Assembly (NCBI RefSeq): GCF_032362555.1
Contig: NC_083519.1
Location: 3,117,501 to 3,181,500 of the forward strand
DNA: 64,000 nucleotides
Direction: 5' to 3'
DNA from: Amyelois transitella
Taxonomy: Eukaryota; Arthropoda; Insecta; Lepidoptera; Pyralidae
Shown here: piece by piece, positions 10,673 to 25,960 of the stretch
Position numbering within the stretch: position 1 is the stretch's first letter
Layout of the letters: each line of letters begins with the position of its first letter
The notes under the pieces: generated by a model
Databases searched by the model: none
Told to the model about the DNA's origin: nothing
The model's input: the letters and a program-made list of their open reading frames with translations, nothing else
Program-made: the position numbers and the translations under genes

Positions 10673-12800
10673 CTCAGATAATATAACACCAATATCAGCA
10701 CCACAGTTAAAGGTGAAAAATATTAAATGATCAACAAATAAACAATGTAGGCACCACGTAAGTACGACGACTGACTGAAGCCGAATGACTGACGTGGATC
10801 GTGGACAGTGGACTGACTGACGTGACTCAAACGCAGTGAAGTGAACGATTGAACGTTACAACATCGATATTTCAACACGTGAAACATCGATTAGTCGACG
10901 ACACTCGATATTTATCGATTTCCGACGATCATCGATGTAATATGAATATATTATACATATAAATTCATATAAATTCTAGTATTCAATGACCAATGTGTTG
11001 GAGAAAGCATTAAAAGAATCAAAGAGTCAGCATGTTCGAAAAGTGCAAAGAGTTTTATAAATCAGCAGTAGATTGTTTGGTAACATTATCTTATTTTACT
11101 TTAAGTAAATACCTACATGTATAAATGTATAAATATTAATATACATCGTAACATCGATGATACGGGCACATACAGTTTTTTTTGTCCCGGACACCTAATC
11201 TAAATCGTAATGTCGATTGACAAAAAAAAATGAAGTACCTAGTTAGATTTTTTTATGTGTTCCCCCCGAAAAAAAATTCAATGATTTAAATGAATGAATG
11301 ATAAACAATTTTTATGGTTGTTTTATTGATTGCTTACGCCGCAGAACACCTTGGATGACGTTCGCAATAACATCAAATCAAATGTCGCATGACATCGATA
11401 TTATGACTTCGATAATCATCGCGTGTCGATGTTTGGCTATCGATGCCATCATCGATGTTTTTGCAACACCGATCACCCCTACGTGCACAGACAATGATAA
11501 TAATAATATTGTAATGTCAGGGAACGCGGTGTTGCCAACTGCTGCTCTGCATTGCCGTACCACCCACACACATTTGTCAGGTAGAAACTCTGATTGCTGA
11601 CTCCGTAGGTATCTTTTTTCCGTGGAGATCGTAGAAGGCGACCAAGGGGGACGGTTAATAAACTTGAGGTTCTTCTTGTAGGCGATGATGGGCTAGCGAC
11701 CTGTCACTATTTCAATCTCAAGACTGTACCTACGCTCTGTCTACTCCGCAAGGGATAAAGACGTGATTATATGTATGTAACTAGGTACGCGCACGTTTTA
11801 TTATTATTATCGTGTGTGGTTCCCGGCACACCACCAGGCAGTTCAGTTCAGTCTTCTCGAGACTGTCGATATTTTAAATCATATCCACATGTTAATTATG
11901 TAGGTACTTACATATGTATATGCAAAGGTGTAATGAGTCATTACTACACACTTCTATGATCTCTCTACTTGTCCAAGTACCTACGGTATAGTCGCCGGGC
12001 GGGGGCACTACTTTCTCGATTGACGATTGTTACCTAATATCGTACTGATCAGGTGACCAACGTGTGAACGCTGTTTGCGTAACGCGCCGAGATGACTTAG
12101 ATGTGTGCTCAAAAAAACGACAACGTTTCGAGAAATGGCCCCCTACACATCGGTGGCCCAACGTGTACAGGGCCCTTTAGACACATTTCATAAAATGTTG
12201 ATAGATTGTCGGATTTAAATTACCCCAAAAAATTTCTAGAAGTAGATAAATACTTACCTATATATAACAGTTGGTTACACACGTTACAATAAAATGTATG
12301 TAAATTTTATATATCATATTCCTATTTATTACGTGTCGAATGGACGGAATACTGAGTGTGACCAGCGACACTACCCCATAGGATCAGAAGAATCCAAACT
12401 TACAATTGACATTTACAATTTGCTTCTCGTGCAAGAAGCAGGCCGCCAATCATATACAAACTATTTTTTAAGTGGTACGTACCTACGTACGTACACCAAG
12501 TATGAATCGTACGTAAAGAACTAAGACGAGTGGAGATTTAAAAGGAACAAAACAATTTAAACGTTAAACTTGTATATTATTCACATACGATACTAATGTA
12601 TCATTACAAAATATACCTTATTAATTCTATTTTCCTATTTATACACACGCATGCTAAGTGTTTAACATTTCTTACAGTCTGGTCCTATTTGGACCTGTGC
12701 CTAATCCTACTTGATTATTATCGTACAACTTCTTATTTGCAAACAGCTTTTATCTACAATCAACAATTCTTAAACATGATCGCAAAGTTTACAATTACAA
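10673..12800 (-). other. Spacer between RBM22 copies 2 and 3
   Basis: Unit junction at 11528/11529. Variant state: long form of the 12-bp indel (about 10998), a 5-bp TTCAG duplication near 11840 (shared only with unit 9), T at the GACTTAG site (about 12097), six-T run near 12463. The TTCAG duplication opens a 62-codon frame here, which I take to be accidental. No gene seen. Confidence 0.8.
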
Positions 12801-15067
12801 TTAACACTGTGTTCGAAGCGCGTTCGCGTGTGCGTGGGCACCAAGCCGGCTGGGGTCCTGGCTGGGGTAGTGGTGCCCCGCCGGCGCCGGGGGCGGTGCG
12901 CCGGGTCCCATCGGCGGTCCGACCCACGCCGGCCAACCCGGGCCTCCATAATGGTGAAGGTTGAAAAAGTCGTTCGTACGATTTGGAGGTGGCTGCATCT
13001 GTAATATAACAAAATTATTAATTTTCTTTATCATGTAAAATGACTGCTGGCGGGCGATGGTCCATACACATGTATTGCATAGTTGCAAGTAGAAATGTTA
13101 CATCACAAGTGAAGGTACACAGCAAACGGCCAAAAAAATTTTGCTTATATTACTTAGTTGGTACGTACGAATTGTACTCCCAATTCAGAAATTCCAAAAC
13201 GTATGGAAGTAATACATACCTGAGGTGGGAATGAATGCAAGAATGCTGGCGGTGGAGGCAATGTGCCAGGAAGCCCAGGCACTGGCTCCAACCTGGGAGC
13301 CATATCATTATGCTCATTTGCACCTTGTCGACCTGTAAATTAAAATATTGTTGTCAGTTTCGAAATCATACTAGTGTTAACAATGATAGATGCAAAAATT
13401 ATTTCATGTTCCTTAATGAGTAAGGCATCACGCATTCCATCCAGTCCACTCAAGATGTTATCCCTCACAGTAAGAGAAGAGAGAGAAAAAGAGTCCCTTT
13501 TGTTACAAATAAATAATGAAACGTTGTGTTTTACCTTGCGATTTTCCCCACTTGATGGTAAGCCTCTTCTCTCCGATCACGAGCCTGTTGAACGTCTTCT
13601 CTGCTGCATGTTCCGCTGCACTCCTCGTTGTGTATTGAACGAAGGCACATTGAGCTCGAGACACCAGAGTTACGGATCTAGAAAAAAACAACAAATTCTG
13701 ATTGAACATCATGTGATCTCTGTTTTGGTATTAATGAGCTTAATGAAGAAACTTATTAAAGGGGGAGCGCACCCAAGATCAGGCCGATACCATCAATTTG
13801 TGACAGCTACTGTACTGAGTGGAGTCTGCCTGTGTCAAATTTAATCCTATATCCACAAGAAACCATGATATAAACGTACAATTAACATGTTTGCCATTAT
13901 CATAATTTGAAAAGAAGCATTTACCTGATTTCTCCATATTGATAGAAATGGCCCCTCAGTTCCTCTTCGTTGATGTTGTCCGGAAGGTTGCCCACATACA
14001 GTGTTGTGACCGTGTTGTCTTCAGGTGGAAGTAGTGCCGGCATGGCAGCCGCTCGACGCATCAACTTCTCGGCTACAGGGTCATTTACGCCATAATATCT
14101 GTTTTTGAAAAAAGATTTAAATTAGTGACTCGTACACAAAAAACAACTGATAAACAAGGTATTCCTTTGTAAAGAGTAATCTTAAAAATAAGCACAAATA
14201 GATGGTTATACTTGCCTGTCCTTGATGTTCTGGTCGGCCAATGGGTCATCAGGGTCAGTGGGCTTCTCGTGGCGATATGGACATTCTTCTCCACGACGAC
14301 ATTCTCCTTTCACCCAGAAAGAGCAAACATGTGGTCTATTTCTCTTATAATATGGAGCTGTACGAGCCAAACGTGACAACAGATCCGAAGCACCCTTCGA
14401 TTTCAATGCAGAGTTGCTTGGCTGACTTGCGTCACACTTTGACATCTGACTGTCCAGATTCTGTATGTAATACTCCTTATTGACTTCGTTTCGTGGTAGA
14501 TCATCTTGAATTTTGAGAGCAGCGTCTCTAACTTGAATCGGAAGCCCATATTCAAGGTCCAAAAGGCATGTTTGGCACACATTCTTCAATTTGGAACAGG
14601 TCTGGCAGATTTCCGTTTTCTTGAAGCGCATGCGGGATCCAGGGCACCAACGGAATACAGTGAAAGGACGTACACATATTTTACACTCCTTTCCATGTTT
14701 TTCCTTGGTCTGAAACGAAAAAGAAGGTGTTAATGCATGTTATATTATTTTATCACTATAAGTATAATGTGACAAAAATATGTGTATCAGGTATGTACAT
14801 ATATACCTACATATAAGTAGGTATTAAATTAAATAAACAGAAATAAAATGATTACATACCATTCGTACGTATGGGTTATCGCCCAAACACGTCTGACATA
14901 ATATCGGGAAGTCCTGCAAAGACAAATAATGATTAGTTAGTTTTATGGTATTTCAAATACATGAATAGGTACATATATAAAAATGTTACTTCTGAATCTT
15001 TATGATTACTTACAGAATCTTCCCAATTTTGTCGATTGTAGGTGTTCGTAGTCTTCGAAACTGCCAT
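12801..15067 (-). CDS. RBM22: RBM22 copy 3
   Basis: Exons in transcript order: 15014-15067, 14860-14913, 14216-14709, 13925-14098, 13535-13677, 13220-13332, 12801-12998. Protein appears identical to copy 1. Intron 6 has the longer A-run as in copy 1, while the promoter has the long indel form as in copy 2, so this unit is a mosaic of the two types. All coding exons and the GC donor of intron 3 are intact. Confidence 0.95.
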
Positions 15068-17190
15068 CTCAGATAATATAACACCAATATCAGCACCACA
15101 GTTAAAGGTGAAAAATATTAAATGATCAACAAATAAACAATGTAGGCACCACGTAAGTACGACGACTGACTGAAGCCGAATGACTGACGTGGATCGTGGA
15201 CAGTGGACTGACTGACGTGACTCAAACGCAGTGAAGTGAACGATTGAACGTTACAACATCGATATTTCAACACGTGAAACATCGATTAGTCGACGACACT
15301 CGATATTTATCGATTTCCGACGATCATCGATGTAATATGAATATATTATACATATAAATTCATATAAATTCTAGTATTCAATGACCAATGTGTTGGAGAA
15401 AGCATTAAAAGAATCAAAGAGTCAGCATGTTCGAAAAGTGCAAAGAGTTTTATAAATCAGCAGTAGATTGTTTGGTAACATTATCTTATTTTACTTTAAG
15501 TAAATACCTACATGTATAAATGTATAAATATTAATATACATCGTAACATCGATGATACGGGCACATACAGTTTTTTTTGTCCCGGACACCTAATCTAAAT
15601 CGTAATGTCGATTGACAAAAAAAAAATGAAGTACCTAGTTAGATTTTTTTATGTGTTCCCCCCGAAAAAAAATTCAATAATTTAAATGAATGAATGATAA
15701 ACAATTTTTATGGTTGTTTTATTGATTGCTTACGCCGCAGAACACCTTGGATGACGTTCGCAATAACATCAAATCAAATGTCGCATGACATCGATATTAT
15801 GACTTCGATAATCATCGCGTGTCGATGTTTGGCTATCGATGCCATCATCGATGTTTTTGCAACACCGATCACCCCTACGTGCACAGACAATGATAATAAT
15901 AATATTGTAATGTCAGGGAACGCGGTGTTGCCAACTGCTGCTCTGCATTGCCGTACCACCCACACACATTTGTCAGGTAGAAACTCTGATTGCTGACTCC
16001 GTAGGTATCTTTTTTCCGTGGAGATCGTAGAAGGCGACCAAGGGGGACGGTTAATAAACTTGAGGTTCTTCTTGTAGGCGATGATGGGCTAGCGACCTGT
16101 CACTATTTCAATCTCAAGACTGTACCTACGCTCTGTCTACTCCGCAAGGGATAAAGACGTGATTATATGTATGTAACTAGGTACGCGCACGTTTTATTAT
16201 TATTATCGTGTGTGGTTCCCGGCACACCACCAGGCAGTTCAGTCTTCTCGAGACTGTCGATATTTTAAATCATATCCACATGTTAATTATGTAGGTACTT
16301 ACATATGTATATGCAAAGGTGTAATGAGTCATTACTACACACTTCTATGATCTCTCTACTTGTCCAAGTACCTACGGTATAGTCGCCGGGCGGGGGCACT
16401 ACTTTCTCGATTGACGATTGTTACCTAATATCGTACTGATCAGGTGACCAACGTGTGAACGCTGTTTGCGTAACGCGCCGAGATGACTCAGATGTGTGCT
16501 CAAAAAAACGACAACGTTTCGAGAAATGGCCCCCTACACATCGGTGGCCCAACGTGTACAGGGCCCTTTAGACACATTTCATAAAATGTTGATAGATTGT
16601 CGGATTTAAATTACCCCAAAAAATTTCTAGAAGTAGATAAATACTTACCTATATATAACAGTTGGTTACACACGTTACAATAAAATGTATGTAAATTTTA
16701 TATATCATATTCCTATTTATTACGTGTCGAATGGACGGAATACTGAGTGTGACCAGCGACACTACCCCATAGGATCAGAAGAATCCAAACTTACAATTGA
16801 CATTTACAATTTGCTTCTCGTGCAAGAAGCAGGCCGCCAATCATATACAAACTATTTTTAAGTGGTACGTACCTACGTACGTACACCAAGTATGAATCGT
16901 ACGTAAAGAACTAAGACGAGTGGAGATTTAAAAGGAACAAAACAATTTAAACGTTAAACTTGTATATTATTCACATACGATACTAATGTATCATTACAAA
17001 ATATACCTTATTAATTCTATTTTCCTATTTATACACACGCATGCTAAGTGTTTAACATTTCTTACAGTCTGGTCCTATTTGGACCTGTGCCTAATCCTAC
17101 TTGATTATTATCGTACAACTTCTTATTTGCAAACAGCTTTTATCTACAATCAACAATTCTTAAACATGATCGCAAAGTTTACAATTACAA
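15068..17190 (-). other. Spacer between RBM22 copies 3 and 4
   Basis: Unit junction at 15924/15925. Variant state: long form of the 12-bp indel (about 15394), a private base change at about 15679 (CAATAATTT instead of CAATGATTT), C at the GACTCAG site (about 16488), five-T run near 16856. No gene seen. Confidence 0.8.
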
Positions 17191-19460
17191 TTAACACTGT
17201 GTTCGAAGCGCGTTCGCGTGTGCGTGGGCACCAAGCCGGCTGGGGTCCTGGCTGGGGTAGTGGTGCCCCGCCGGCGCCGGGGGCGGTGCGCCGGGTCCCA
17301 TCGGCGGTCCGACCCACGCCGGCCAACCCGGGCCTCCATAATGGTGAAGGTTGAAAAAGTCGTTCGTACGATTTGGAGGTGGCTGCATCTGTAATATAAC
17401 AAAATTATTAATTTTCTTTATCATGTAAAATGACTGCTGGCGGGCGATGGTCCATACACATGTATTGCATAGTTGCAAGTAGAAATGTTACATCACAAGT
17501 GAAGGTACACAGCAAACGGCCAAAAAATTTTGCTTATATTACTTAGTTGGTACGTACGAATTGTACTCCCAATTCAGAAATTCCAAAACGTATGGAAGTA
17601 ATACATACCTGAGGTGGGAATGAATGCAAGAATGCTGGCGGTGGAGGCAATGTGCCAGGAAGCCCAGGCACTGGCTCCAACCTGGGAGCCATATCATTAT
17701 GCTCATTTGCACCTTGTCGACCTGTAAATTAAAATATTGTTGTCAGTTTCGAAATCATACTAGTGTTAACAATGATAGATGCAAAAATTATTTCATGTTC
17801 CTTAATGAGTAAGGCATCACGCATTCCATCCAGTCCACTCAAGATGTTATCCCTCACAGTAAGAGAAGAGAGAGAAAAAGAGTCCCTTTTGTTACAAATA
17901 AATAATGAAACGTTGTGTTTTACCTTGCGATTTTCCCCACTTGATGGTAAGCCTCTTCTCTCCGATCACGAGCCTGTTGAACGTCTTCTCTGCTGCATGT
18001 TCCGCTGCACTCCTCGTTGTGTATTGAACGAAGGCACATTGAGCTCGAGACACCAGAGTTACGGATCTAGAAAAAAACAACAAATTCTGATTGAACATCA
18101 TGTGATCTCTGTTTTGGTATTAATGAGCTTAATGAAGAAACTTATTAAAGGGGGAGCGCACCCAAGATCAGGCCGATACCATCAATTTGTGACAGCTACT
18201 GTACTGAGTGGAGTCTGCCTGTGTCAAATTTAATCCTATATCCACAAGAAACCATGATATAAACGTACAATTAACATGTTTGCCATTATCATAATTTGAA
18301 AAGAAGCATTTACCTGATTTCTCCATATTGATAGAAATGGCCCCTCAGTTCCTCTTCGTTGATGTTGTCCGGAAGGTTGCCCACATACAGTGTTGTGACC
18401 GTGTTGTCTTCAGGTGGAAGTAGTGCCGGCATGGCAGCCGCTCGACGCATCAACTTCTCGGCTACAGGGTCATTTACGCCATAATATCTGTTTTTGAAAA
18501 AAGATTTAAATTAGTGACTCGTACACAAAAAACAACTGATAAACAAGGTATTCCTTTGTAAAGAGTAATCTTAAAAATAAGCACAAATAGATGGTTATAC
18601 TTGCCTGTCCTTGATGTTCTGGTCGGCCAATGGGTCATCAGGGTCAGTGGGCTTCTCGTGGCGATATGGACATTCTTCTCCACGACGACATTCTCCTTTC
18701 ACCCAGAAAGAGCAAACATGTGGTCTATTTCTCTTATAATATGGAGCTGTACGAGCCAAACGTGACAACAGATCCGAAGCACCCTTCGATTTCAATGCAG
18801 AGTTGCTTGGCTGACTTGCGTCACACTTTGACATCTGACTGTCCAGATTCTGTATGTAATACTCCTTATTGACTTCGTTTCGTGGTAGATCATCTTGAAT
18901 TTTGAGAGCAGCGTCTCTAACTTGAATCGGAAGCCCATATTCAAGGTCCAAAAGGCATGTTTGGCACACATTCTTCAATTTGGAACAGGTCTGGCAGATT
19001 TCCGTTTTCTTGAAGCGCATGCGGGATCCAGGGCACCAACGGAATACAGTGAAAGGACGTACACATATTTTACACTCCTTTCCATGTTTTTCCTTGGTCT
19101 GAAACGAAAAAGAAGGTGTTAATGCATGTTATATTATTTTATCACTATAAGTATAATGTGACAAAAATATGTGTATCAGGTATGTACATATATACCTACA
19201 TATAAGTAGGTATTAAATTAAATAAACAGAAATAAAATGATTACATACCATTCGTACGTATGGGTTATCGCCCAAACACGTCTGACATAATATCGGGAAG
19301 TCCTGCAAAGACAAATAATGATTAGTTAGTTTTATGGTACCTATTTCAAATACATGAATAGGTACATATATAAAAATGTTACTTCTGAATCTTTATGATT
19401 ACTTACAGAATCTTCCCAATTTTGTCGATTGTAGGTGTTCGTAGTCTTCGAAACTGCCAT
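17191..19460 (-). CDS. RBM22: RBM22 copy 4
   Basis: Exons in transcript order: 19407-19460, 19249-19302, 18605-19098, 18314-18487, 17924-18066, 17609-17721, 17191-17388. Protein appears identical to copy 1. It has a private 4-bp insertion in intron 1 (near 19339), away from splice sites. Shorter A-run in intron 6. Confidence 0.95.
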
Positions 19461-21582
19461 CTCAGATAATATAACACCAATATCAGCACCACAGTTAAAG
19501 GTGAAAAATATTAAATGATCAACAAATAAACAATGTAGGCACCACGTAAGTACGACGACTGACTGAAGCCGAATGACTGACGTGGATCGTGGACAGTGGA
19601 CTGACTGACGTGACTCAAACGCAGTGAAGTGAACGATTGAACGTTACAACATCGATATTTCAACACGTGAAACATCGATTAGTCGACGACACTCGATATT
19701 TATCGATTTCCGACGATCATCGATGTAATATGAATATATTATACATATAAATTCATATAAATTCTAGTATTCAATGACCAATGTGTTGGAGAAAGCATTA
19801 AAAGAATCAAAGAGTCAGCATGTTCGAAAAGTGCAAAGAGTTTTATAAATCAGCAGTAGATTGTTTGGTAACATTATCTTATTTTACTTTAAGTAAATAC
19901 CTACATGTATAAATGTATAAATATTAATATACATCGTAACATCGATGATACGGGCACATACAGTTTTTTTTGTCCCGGACACCTAATCTAAATCGTAATG
20001 TCGATTGACAAAAAAAAATGAAGTACCTAGTTAGATTTTTTTATGTGTTCCCCCCGAAAAAAAATTCAATGATTTAAATGAATGAATGATAAACAATTTT
20101 TATGGTTGTTTTATTGATTGCTTACGCCGCAGAACACCTTGGATGACGTTCGCAATAACATCAAATCAAATGTCGCATGACATCGATATTATGACTTCGA
20201 TAATCATCGCGTGTCGATGTTTGGCTATCGATGCCATCATCGATGTTTTTGCAACACCGATCACCCCTACGTGCACAGACAATGATAATAATAATATTGT
20301 AATGTCAGGGAACGCGGTGTTGCCAACTGCTGCTCTGCATTGCCGTACCACCCACACACATTTGTCAGGTAGAAACTCTGATTGCTGACTCCGTAGGTAT
20401 CTTTTTTCCGTGGAGATCGTAGAAGGCGACCAAGGGGGACGGTTAATAAACTTGAGGTTCTTCTTGTAGGCGATGATGGGCTAGCGACCTGTCACTATTT
20501 CAATCTCAAGACTGTACCTACGCTCTGTCTACTCCGCAAGGGATAAAGACGTGATTATATGTATGTAACTAGGTACGCGCACGTTTTATTATTATTATCG
20601 TGTGTGGTTCCCGGCACACCACCAGGCAGTTCAGTCTTCTCGAGACTGTCGATATTTTAAATCATATCCACATGTTAATTATGTAGGTACTTACATATGT
20701 ATATGCAAAGGTGTAATGAGTCATTACTACACACTTCTATGATCTCTCTACTTGTCCAAGTACCTACGGTATAGTCGCCGGGCGGGGGCACTACTTTCTC
20801 GATTGACGATTGTTACCTAATATCGTACTGATCAGGTGACCAACGTGTGAACGCTGTTTGCGTAACGCGCCGAGATGACTCAGATGTGTGCTCAAAAAAA
20901 CGACAACGTTTCGAGAAATGGCCCCCTACACATCGGTGGCCCAACGTGTACAGGGCCCTTTAGACACATTTCATAAAATGTTGATAGATTGTCGGATTTA
21001 AATTACCCCAAAAAATTTCTAGAAGTAGATAAATACTTACCTATATATAACAGTTGGTTACACACGTTACAATAAAATGTATGTAAATTTTATATATCAT
21101 ATTCCTATTTATTACGTGTCGAATGGACGGAATACTGAGTGTGACCAGCGACACTACCCCATAGGATCAGAAGAATCCAAACTTACAATTGACATTTACA
21201 ATTTGCTTCTCGTGCAAGAAGCAGGCCGCCAATCATATACAAACTATTTTTAAGTGGTACGTACCTACGTACGTACACCAAGTATGAATCGTACGTAAAG
21301 AACTAAGACGAGTGGAGATTTAAAAGGAACAAAACAATTTAAACGTTAAACTTGTATATTATTCACATACGATACTAATGTATCATTACAAAATATACCT
21401 TATTAATTCTATTTTCCTATTTATACACACGCATGCTAAGTGTTTAACATTTCTTACAGTCTGGTCCTATTTGGACCTGTGCCTAATCCTACTTGATTAT
21501 TATCGTACAACTTCTTATTTGCAAACAGCTTTTATCTACAATCAACAATTCTTAAACATGATCGCAAAGTTTACAATTACAA
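19461..21582 (-). other. Spacer between RBM22 copies 4 and 5
   Basis: Unit junction at 20316/20317. Variant state: long form of the 12-bp indel (about 19786), C at the GACTCAG site (about 20880), five-T run near 21247. No gene seen. Confidence 0.8.
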
Positions 21583-23848
21583 TTAACACTGTGTTCGAAG
21601 CGCGTTCGCGTGTGCGTGGGCACCAAGCCGGCTGGGGTCCTGGCTGGGGTAGTGGTGCCCCGCCGGCGCCGGGGGCGGTGCGCCGGGTCCCATCGGCGGT
21701 CCGACCCACGCCGGCCAACCCGGGCCTCCATAATGGTGAAGGTTGAAAAAGTCGTTCGTACGATTTGGAGGTGGCTGCATCTGTAATATAACAAAATTAT
21801 TAATTTTCTTTATCATGTAAAATGACTGCTGGCGGGCGATGGTCCATACACATGTATTGCATAGTTGCAAGTAGAAATGTTACATCACAAGTGAAGGTAC
21901 ACAGCAAACGGCCAAAAAATTTTGCTTATATTACTTAGTTGGTACGTACGAATTGTACTCCCAATTCAGAAATTCCAAAACGTATGGAAGTAATACATAC
22001 CTGAGGTGGGAATGAATGCAAGAATGCTGGCGGTGGAGGCAATGTGCCAGGAAGCCCAGGCACTGGCTCCAACCTGGGAGCCATATCATTATGCTCATTT
22101 GCACCTTGTCGACCTGTAAATTAAAATATTGTTGTCAGTTTCGAAATCATACTAGTGTTAACAATGATAGATGCAAAAATTATTTCATGTTCCTTAATGA
22201 GTAAGGCATCACGCATTCCATCCAGTCCACTCAAGATGTTATCCCTCACAGTAAGAGAAGAGAGAGAAAAAGAGTCCCTTTTGTTACAAATAAATAATGA
22301 AACGTTGTGTTTTACCTTGCGATTTTCCCCACTTGATGGTAAGCCTCTTCTCTCCGATCACGAGCCTGTTGAACGTCTTCTCTGCTGCATGTTCCGCTGC
22401 ACTCCTCGTTGTGTATTGAACGAAGGCACATTGAGCTCGAGACACCAGAGTTACGGATCTAGAAAAAAACAACAAATTCTGATTGAACATCATGTGATCT
22501 CTGTTTTGGTATTAATGAGCTTAATGAAGAAACTTATTAAAGGGGGAGCGCACCCAAGATCAGGCCGATACCATCAATTTGTGACAGCTACTGTACTGAG
22601 TGGAGTCTGCCTGTGTCAAATTTAATCCTATATCCACAAGAAACCATGATATAAACGTACAATTAACATGTTTGCCATTATCATAATTTGAAAAGAAGCA
22701 TTTACCTGATTTCTCCATATTGATAGAAATGGCCCCTCAGTTCCTCTTCGTTGATGTTGTCCGGAAGGTTGCCCACATACAGTGTTGTGACCGTGTTGTC
22801 TTCAGGTGGAAGTAGTGCCGGCATGGCAGCCGCTCGACGCATCAACTTCTCGGCTACAGGGTCATTTACGCCATAATATCTGTTTTTGAAAAAAGATTTA
22901 AATTAGTGACTCGTACACAAAAAACAACTGATAAACAAGGTATTCCTTTGTAAAGAGTAATCTTAAAAATAAGCACAAATAGATGGTTATACTTGCCTGT
23001 CCTTGATGTTCTGGTCGGCCAATGGGTCATCAGGGTCAGTGGGCTTCTCGTGGCGATATGGACATTCTTCTCCACGACGACATTCTCCTTTCACCCAGAA
23101 AGAGCAAACATGTGGTCTATTTCTCTTATAATATGGAGCTGTACGAGCCAAACGTGACAACAGATCCGAAGCACCCTTCGATTTCAATGCAGAGTTGCTT
23201 GGCTGACTTGCGTCACACTTTGACATCTGACTGTCCAGATTCTGTATGTAATACTCCTTATTGACTTCGTTTCGTGGTAGATCATCTTGAATTTTGAGAG
23301 CAGCGTCTCTAACTTGAATCGGAAGCCCATATTCAAGGTCCAAAAGGCATGTTTGGCACACATTCTTCAATTTGGAACAGGTCTGGCAGATTTCCGTTTT
23401 CTTGAAGCGCATGCGGGATCCAGGGCACCAACGGAATACAGTGAAAGGACGTACACATATTTTACACTCCTTTCCATGTTTTTCCTTGGTCTGAAACGAA
23501 AAAGAAGGTGTTAATGCATGTTATATTATTTTATCACTATAAGTATAATGTGACAAAAATATGTGTATCAGGTATGTACATATATACCTACATATAAGTA
23601 GGTATTAAATTAAATAAACAGAAATAAAATGATTACATACCATTCGTACGTATGGGTTATCGCCCAAACACGTCTGACATAATATCGGGAAGTCCTGCAA
23701 AGACAAATAATGATTAGTTAGTTTTATGGTATTTCAAATACATGAATAGGTACATATATAAAAATGTTACTTCTGAATCTTTATGATTACTTACAGAATC
23801 TTCCCAATTTTGTCGATTGTAGGTGTTCGTAGTCTTCGAAACTGCCAT
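21583..23848 (-). CDS. RBM22: RBM22 copy 5
   Basis: Exons in transcript order: 23795-23848, 23641-23694, 22997-23490, 22706-22879, 22316-22458, 22001-22113, 21583-21780. Protein appears identical to copy 1. Shorter A-run in intron 6. Its promoter has the short indel form and a private GTCTCGG variant (near 24349) shared only with copy 6. Confidence 0.95.
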
Positions 23849-25960
23849 CTCAGATAATATAACACCAATATCAGCACCACAGTTAAAGGTGAAAAATATT
23901 AAATGATCAACAAATAAACAATGTAGGCACCACGTAAGTACGACGACTGACTGAAGCCGAATGACTGACGTGGATCGTGGACAGTGGACTGACTGACGTG
24001 ACTCAAACGCAGTGAAGTGAACGATTGAACGTTACAACATCGATATTTCAACACGTGAAACATCGATTAGTCGACGACACTCGATATTTATCGATTTCCG
24101 ACGATCATCGATGTAATATGAATATATTATACATATAAATTCATATAAATTCTAGTATTCAATGACCAATGTGTTGAAAGAATCAAAGAGTCAGCATGTT
24201 CGAAAAGTGCAAAGAGTTTTATAAATCAGCAGTAGATTGTTTGGTAACATTATCTTATTTTACTTTAAGTAAATACCTACATGTATAAATGTATAAATAT
24301 TAATATACATCGTAACATCGATGATACGGGCACATACAGTTTTTTTTGTCTCGGACACCTAATCTAAATCGTAATGTCGATTGACAAAAAAAAAATGAAG
24401 TACCTAGTTAGATTTTTTTATGTGTTCCCCCCGAAAAAAAATTCAATGATTTAAATGAATGAATGATAAACAATTTTTATGGTTGTTTTATTGATTGCTT
24501 ACGCCGCAGAACACCTTGGATGACGTTCGCAATAACATCAAATCAAATGTCGCATGACATCGATATTATGACTTCGATAATCATCGCGTGTCGATGTTTG
24601 GCTATCGATGCCATCATCGATGTTTTTGCAACACCGATCACCCCTACGTGCACAGACAATGATAATAATAATATTGTAATGTCAGGGAACGCGGTGTTGC
24701 CAACTGCTGCTCTGCATTGCCGTACCACCCACACACATTTGTCAGGTAGAAACTCTGATTGCTGACTCCGTAGGTATCTTTTTTCCGTGGAGATCGTAGA
24801 AGGCGACCAAGGGGGACGGTTAATAAACTTGAGGTTCTTCTTGTAGGCGATGATGGGCTAGCGACCTGTCACTATTTCAATCTCAAGACTGTACCTACGC
24901 TCTGTCTACTCCGCAAGGGATAAAGACGTGATTATATGTATGTAACTAGGTACGCGCACGTTTTATTATTATTATCGTGTGTGGTTCCCGGCACACCACC
25001 AGGCAGTTCAGTCTTCTCGAGACTGTCGATATTTTAAATCATATCCACATGTTAATTATGTAGGTACTTACATATGTATATGCAAAGGTGTAATGAGTCA
25101 TTACTACACACTTCTATGATCTCTCTACTTGTCCAAGTACCTACGGTATAGTCGCCGGGCGGGGGCACTACTTTCTCGATTGACGATTGTTACCTAATAT
25201 CGTACTGATCAGGTGACCAACGTGTGAACGCTGTTTGCGTAACGCGCCGAGATGACTTAGATGTGTGCTCAAAAAAACGACAACGTTTCGAGAAATGGCC
25301 CCCTACACATCGGTGGCCCAACGTGTACAGGGCCCTTTAGACACATTTCATAAAATGTTGATAGATTGTCGGATTTAAATTACCCCAAAAAATTTCTAGA
25401 AGTAGATAAATACTTACCTATATATAACAGTTGGTTACACACGTTACAATAAAATGTATGTAAATTTTATATATCATATTCCTATTTATTACGTGTCGAA
25501 TGGACGGAATACTGAGTGTGACCAGCGACACTACCCCATAGGATCAGAAGAATCCAAACTTACAATTGACATTTACAATTTGCTTCTCGTGCAAGAAGCA
25601 GGCCGCCAATCATATACAAACTATTTTTTAAGTGGTACGTACCTACGTACGTACACCAAGTATGAATCGTACGTAAAGAACTAAGACGAGTGGAGATTTA
25701 AAAGGAACAAAACAATTTAAACGTTAAACTTGTATATTATTCACATACGATACTAATGTATCATTACAAAATATACCTTATTAATTCTATTTTCCTATTT
25801 ATACACACGCATGCTAAGTGTTTAACATTTCTTACAGTCTGGTCCTATTTGGACCTGTGCCTAATCCTACTTGATTATTATCGTACAACTTCTTATTTGC
25901 AAACAGCTTTTATCTACAATCAACAATTCTTAAACATGATCGCAAAGTTTACAATTACAA
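23849..25960 (-). other. Spacer between RBM22 copies 5 and 6
   Basis: Unit junction at 24693/24694. Variant state: short indel form (about 24173), GTCTCGG at about 24349, T at the GACTTAG site (about 25257), six-T run near 25623. No gene seen. Confidence 0.8.
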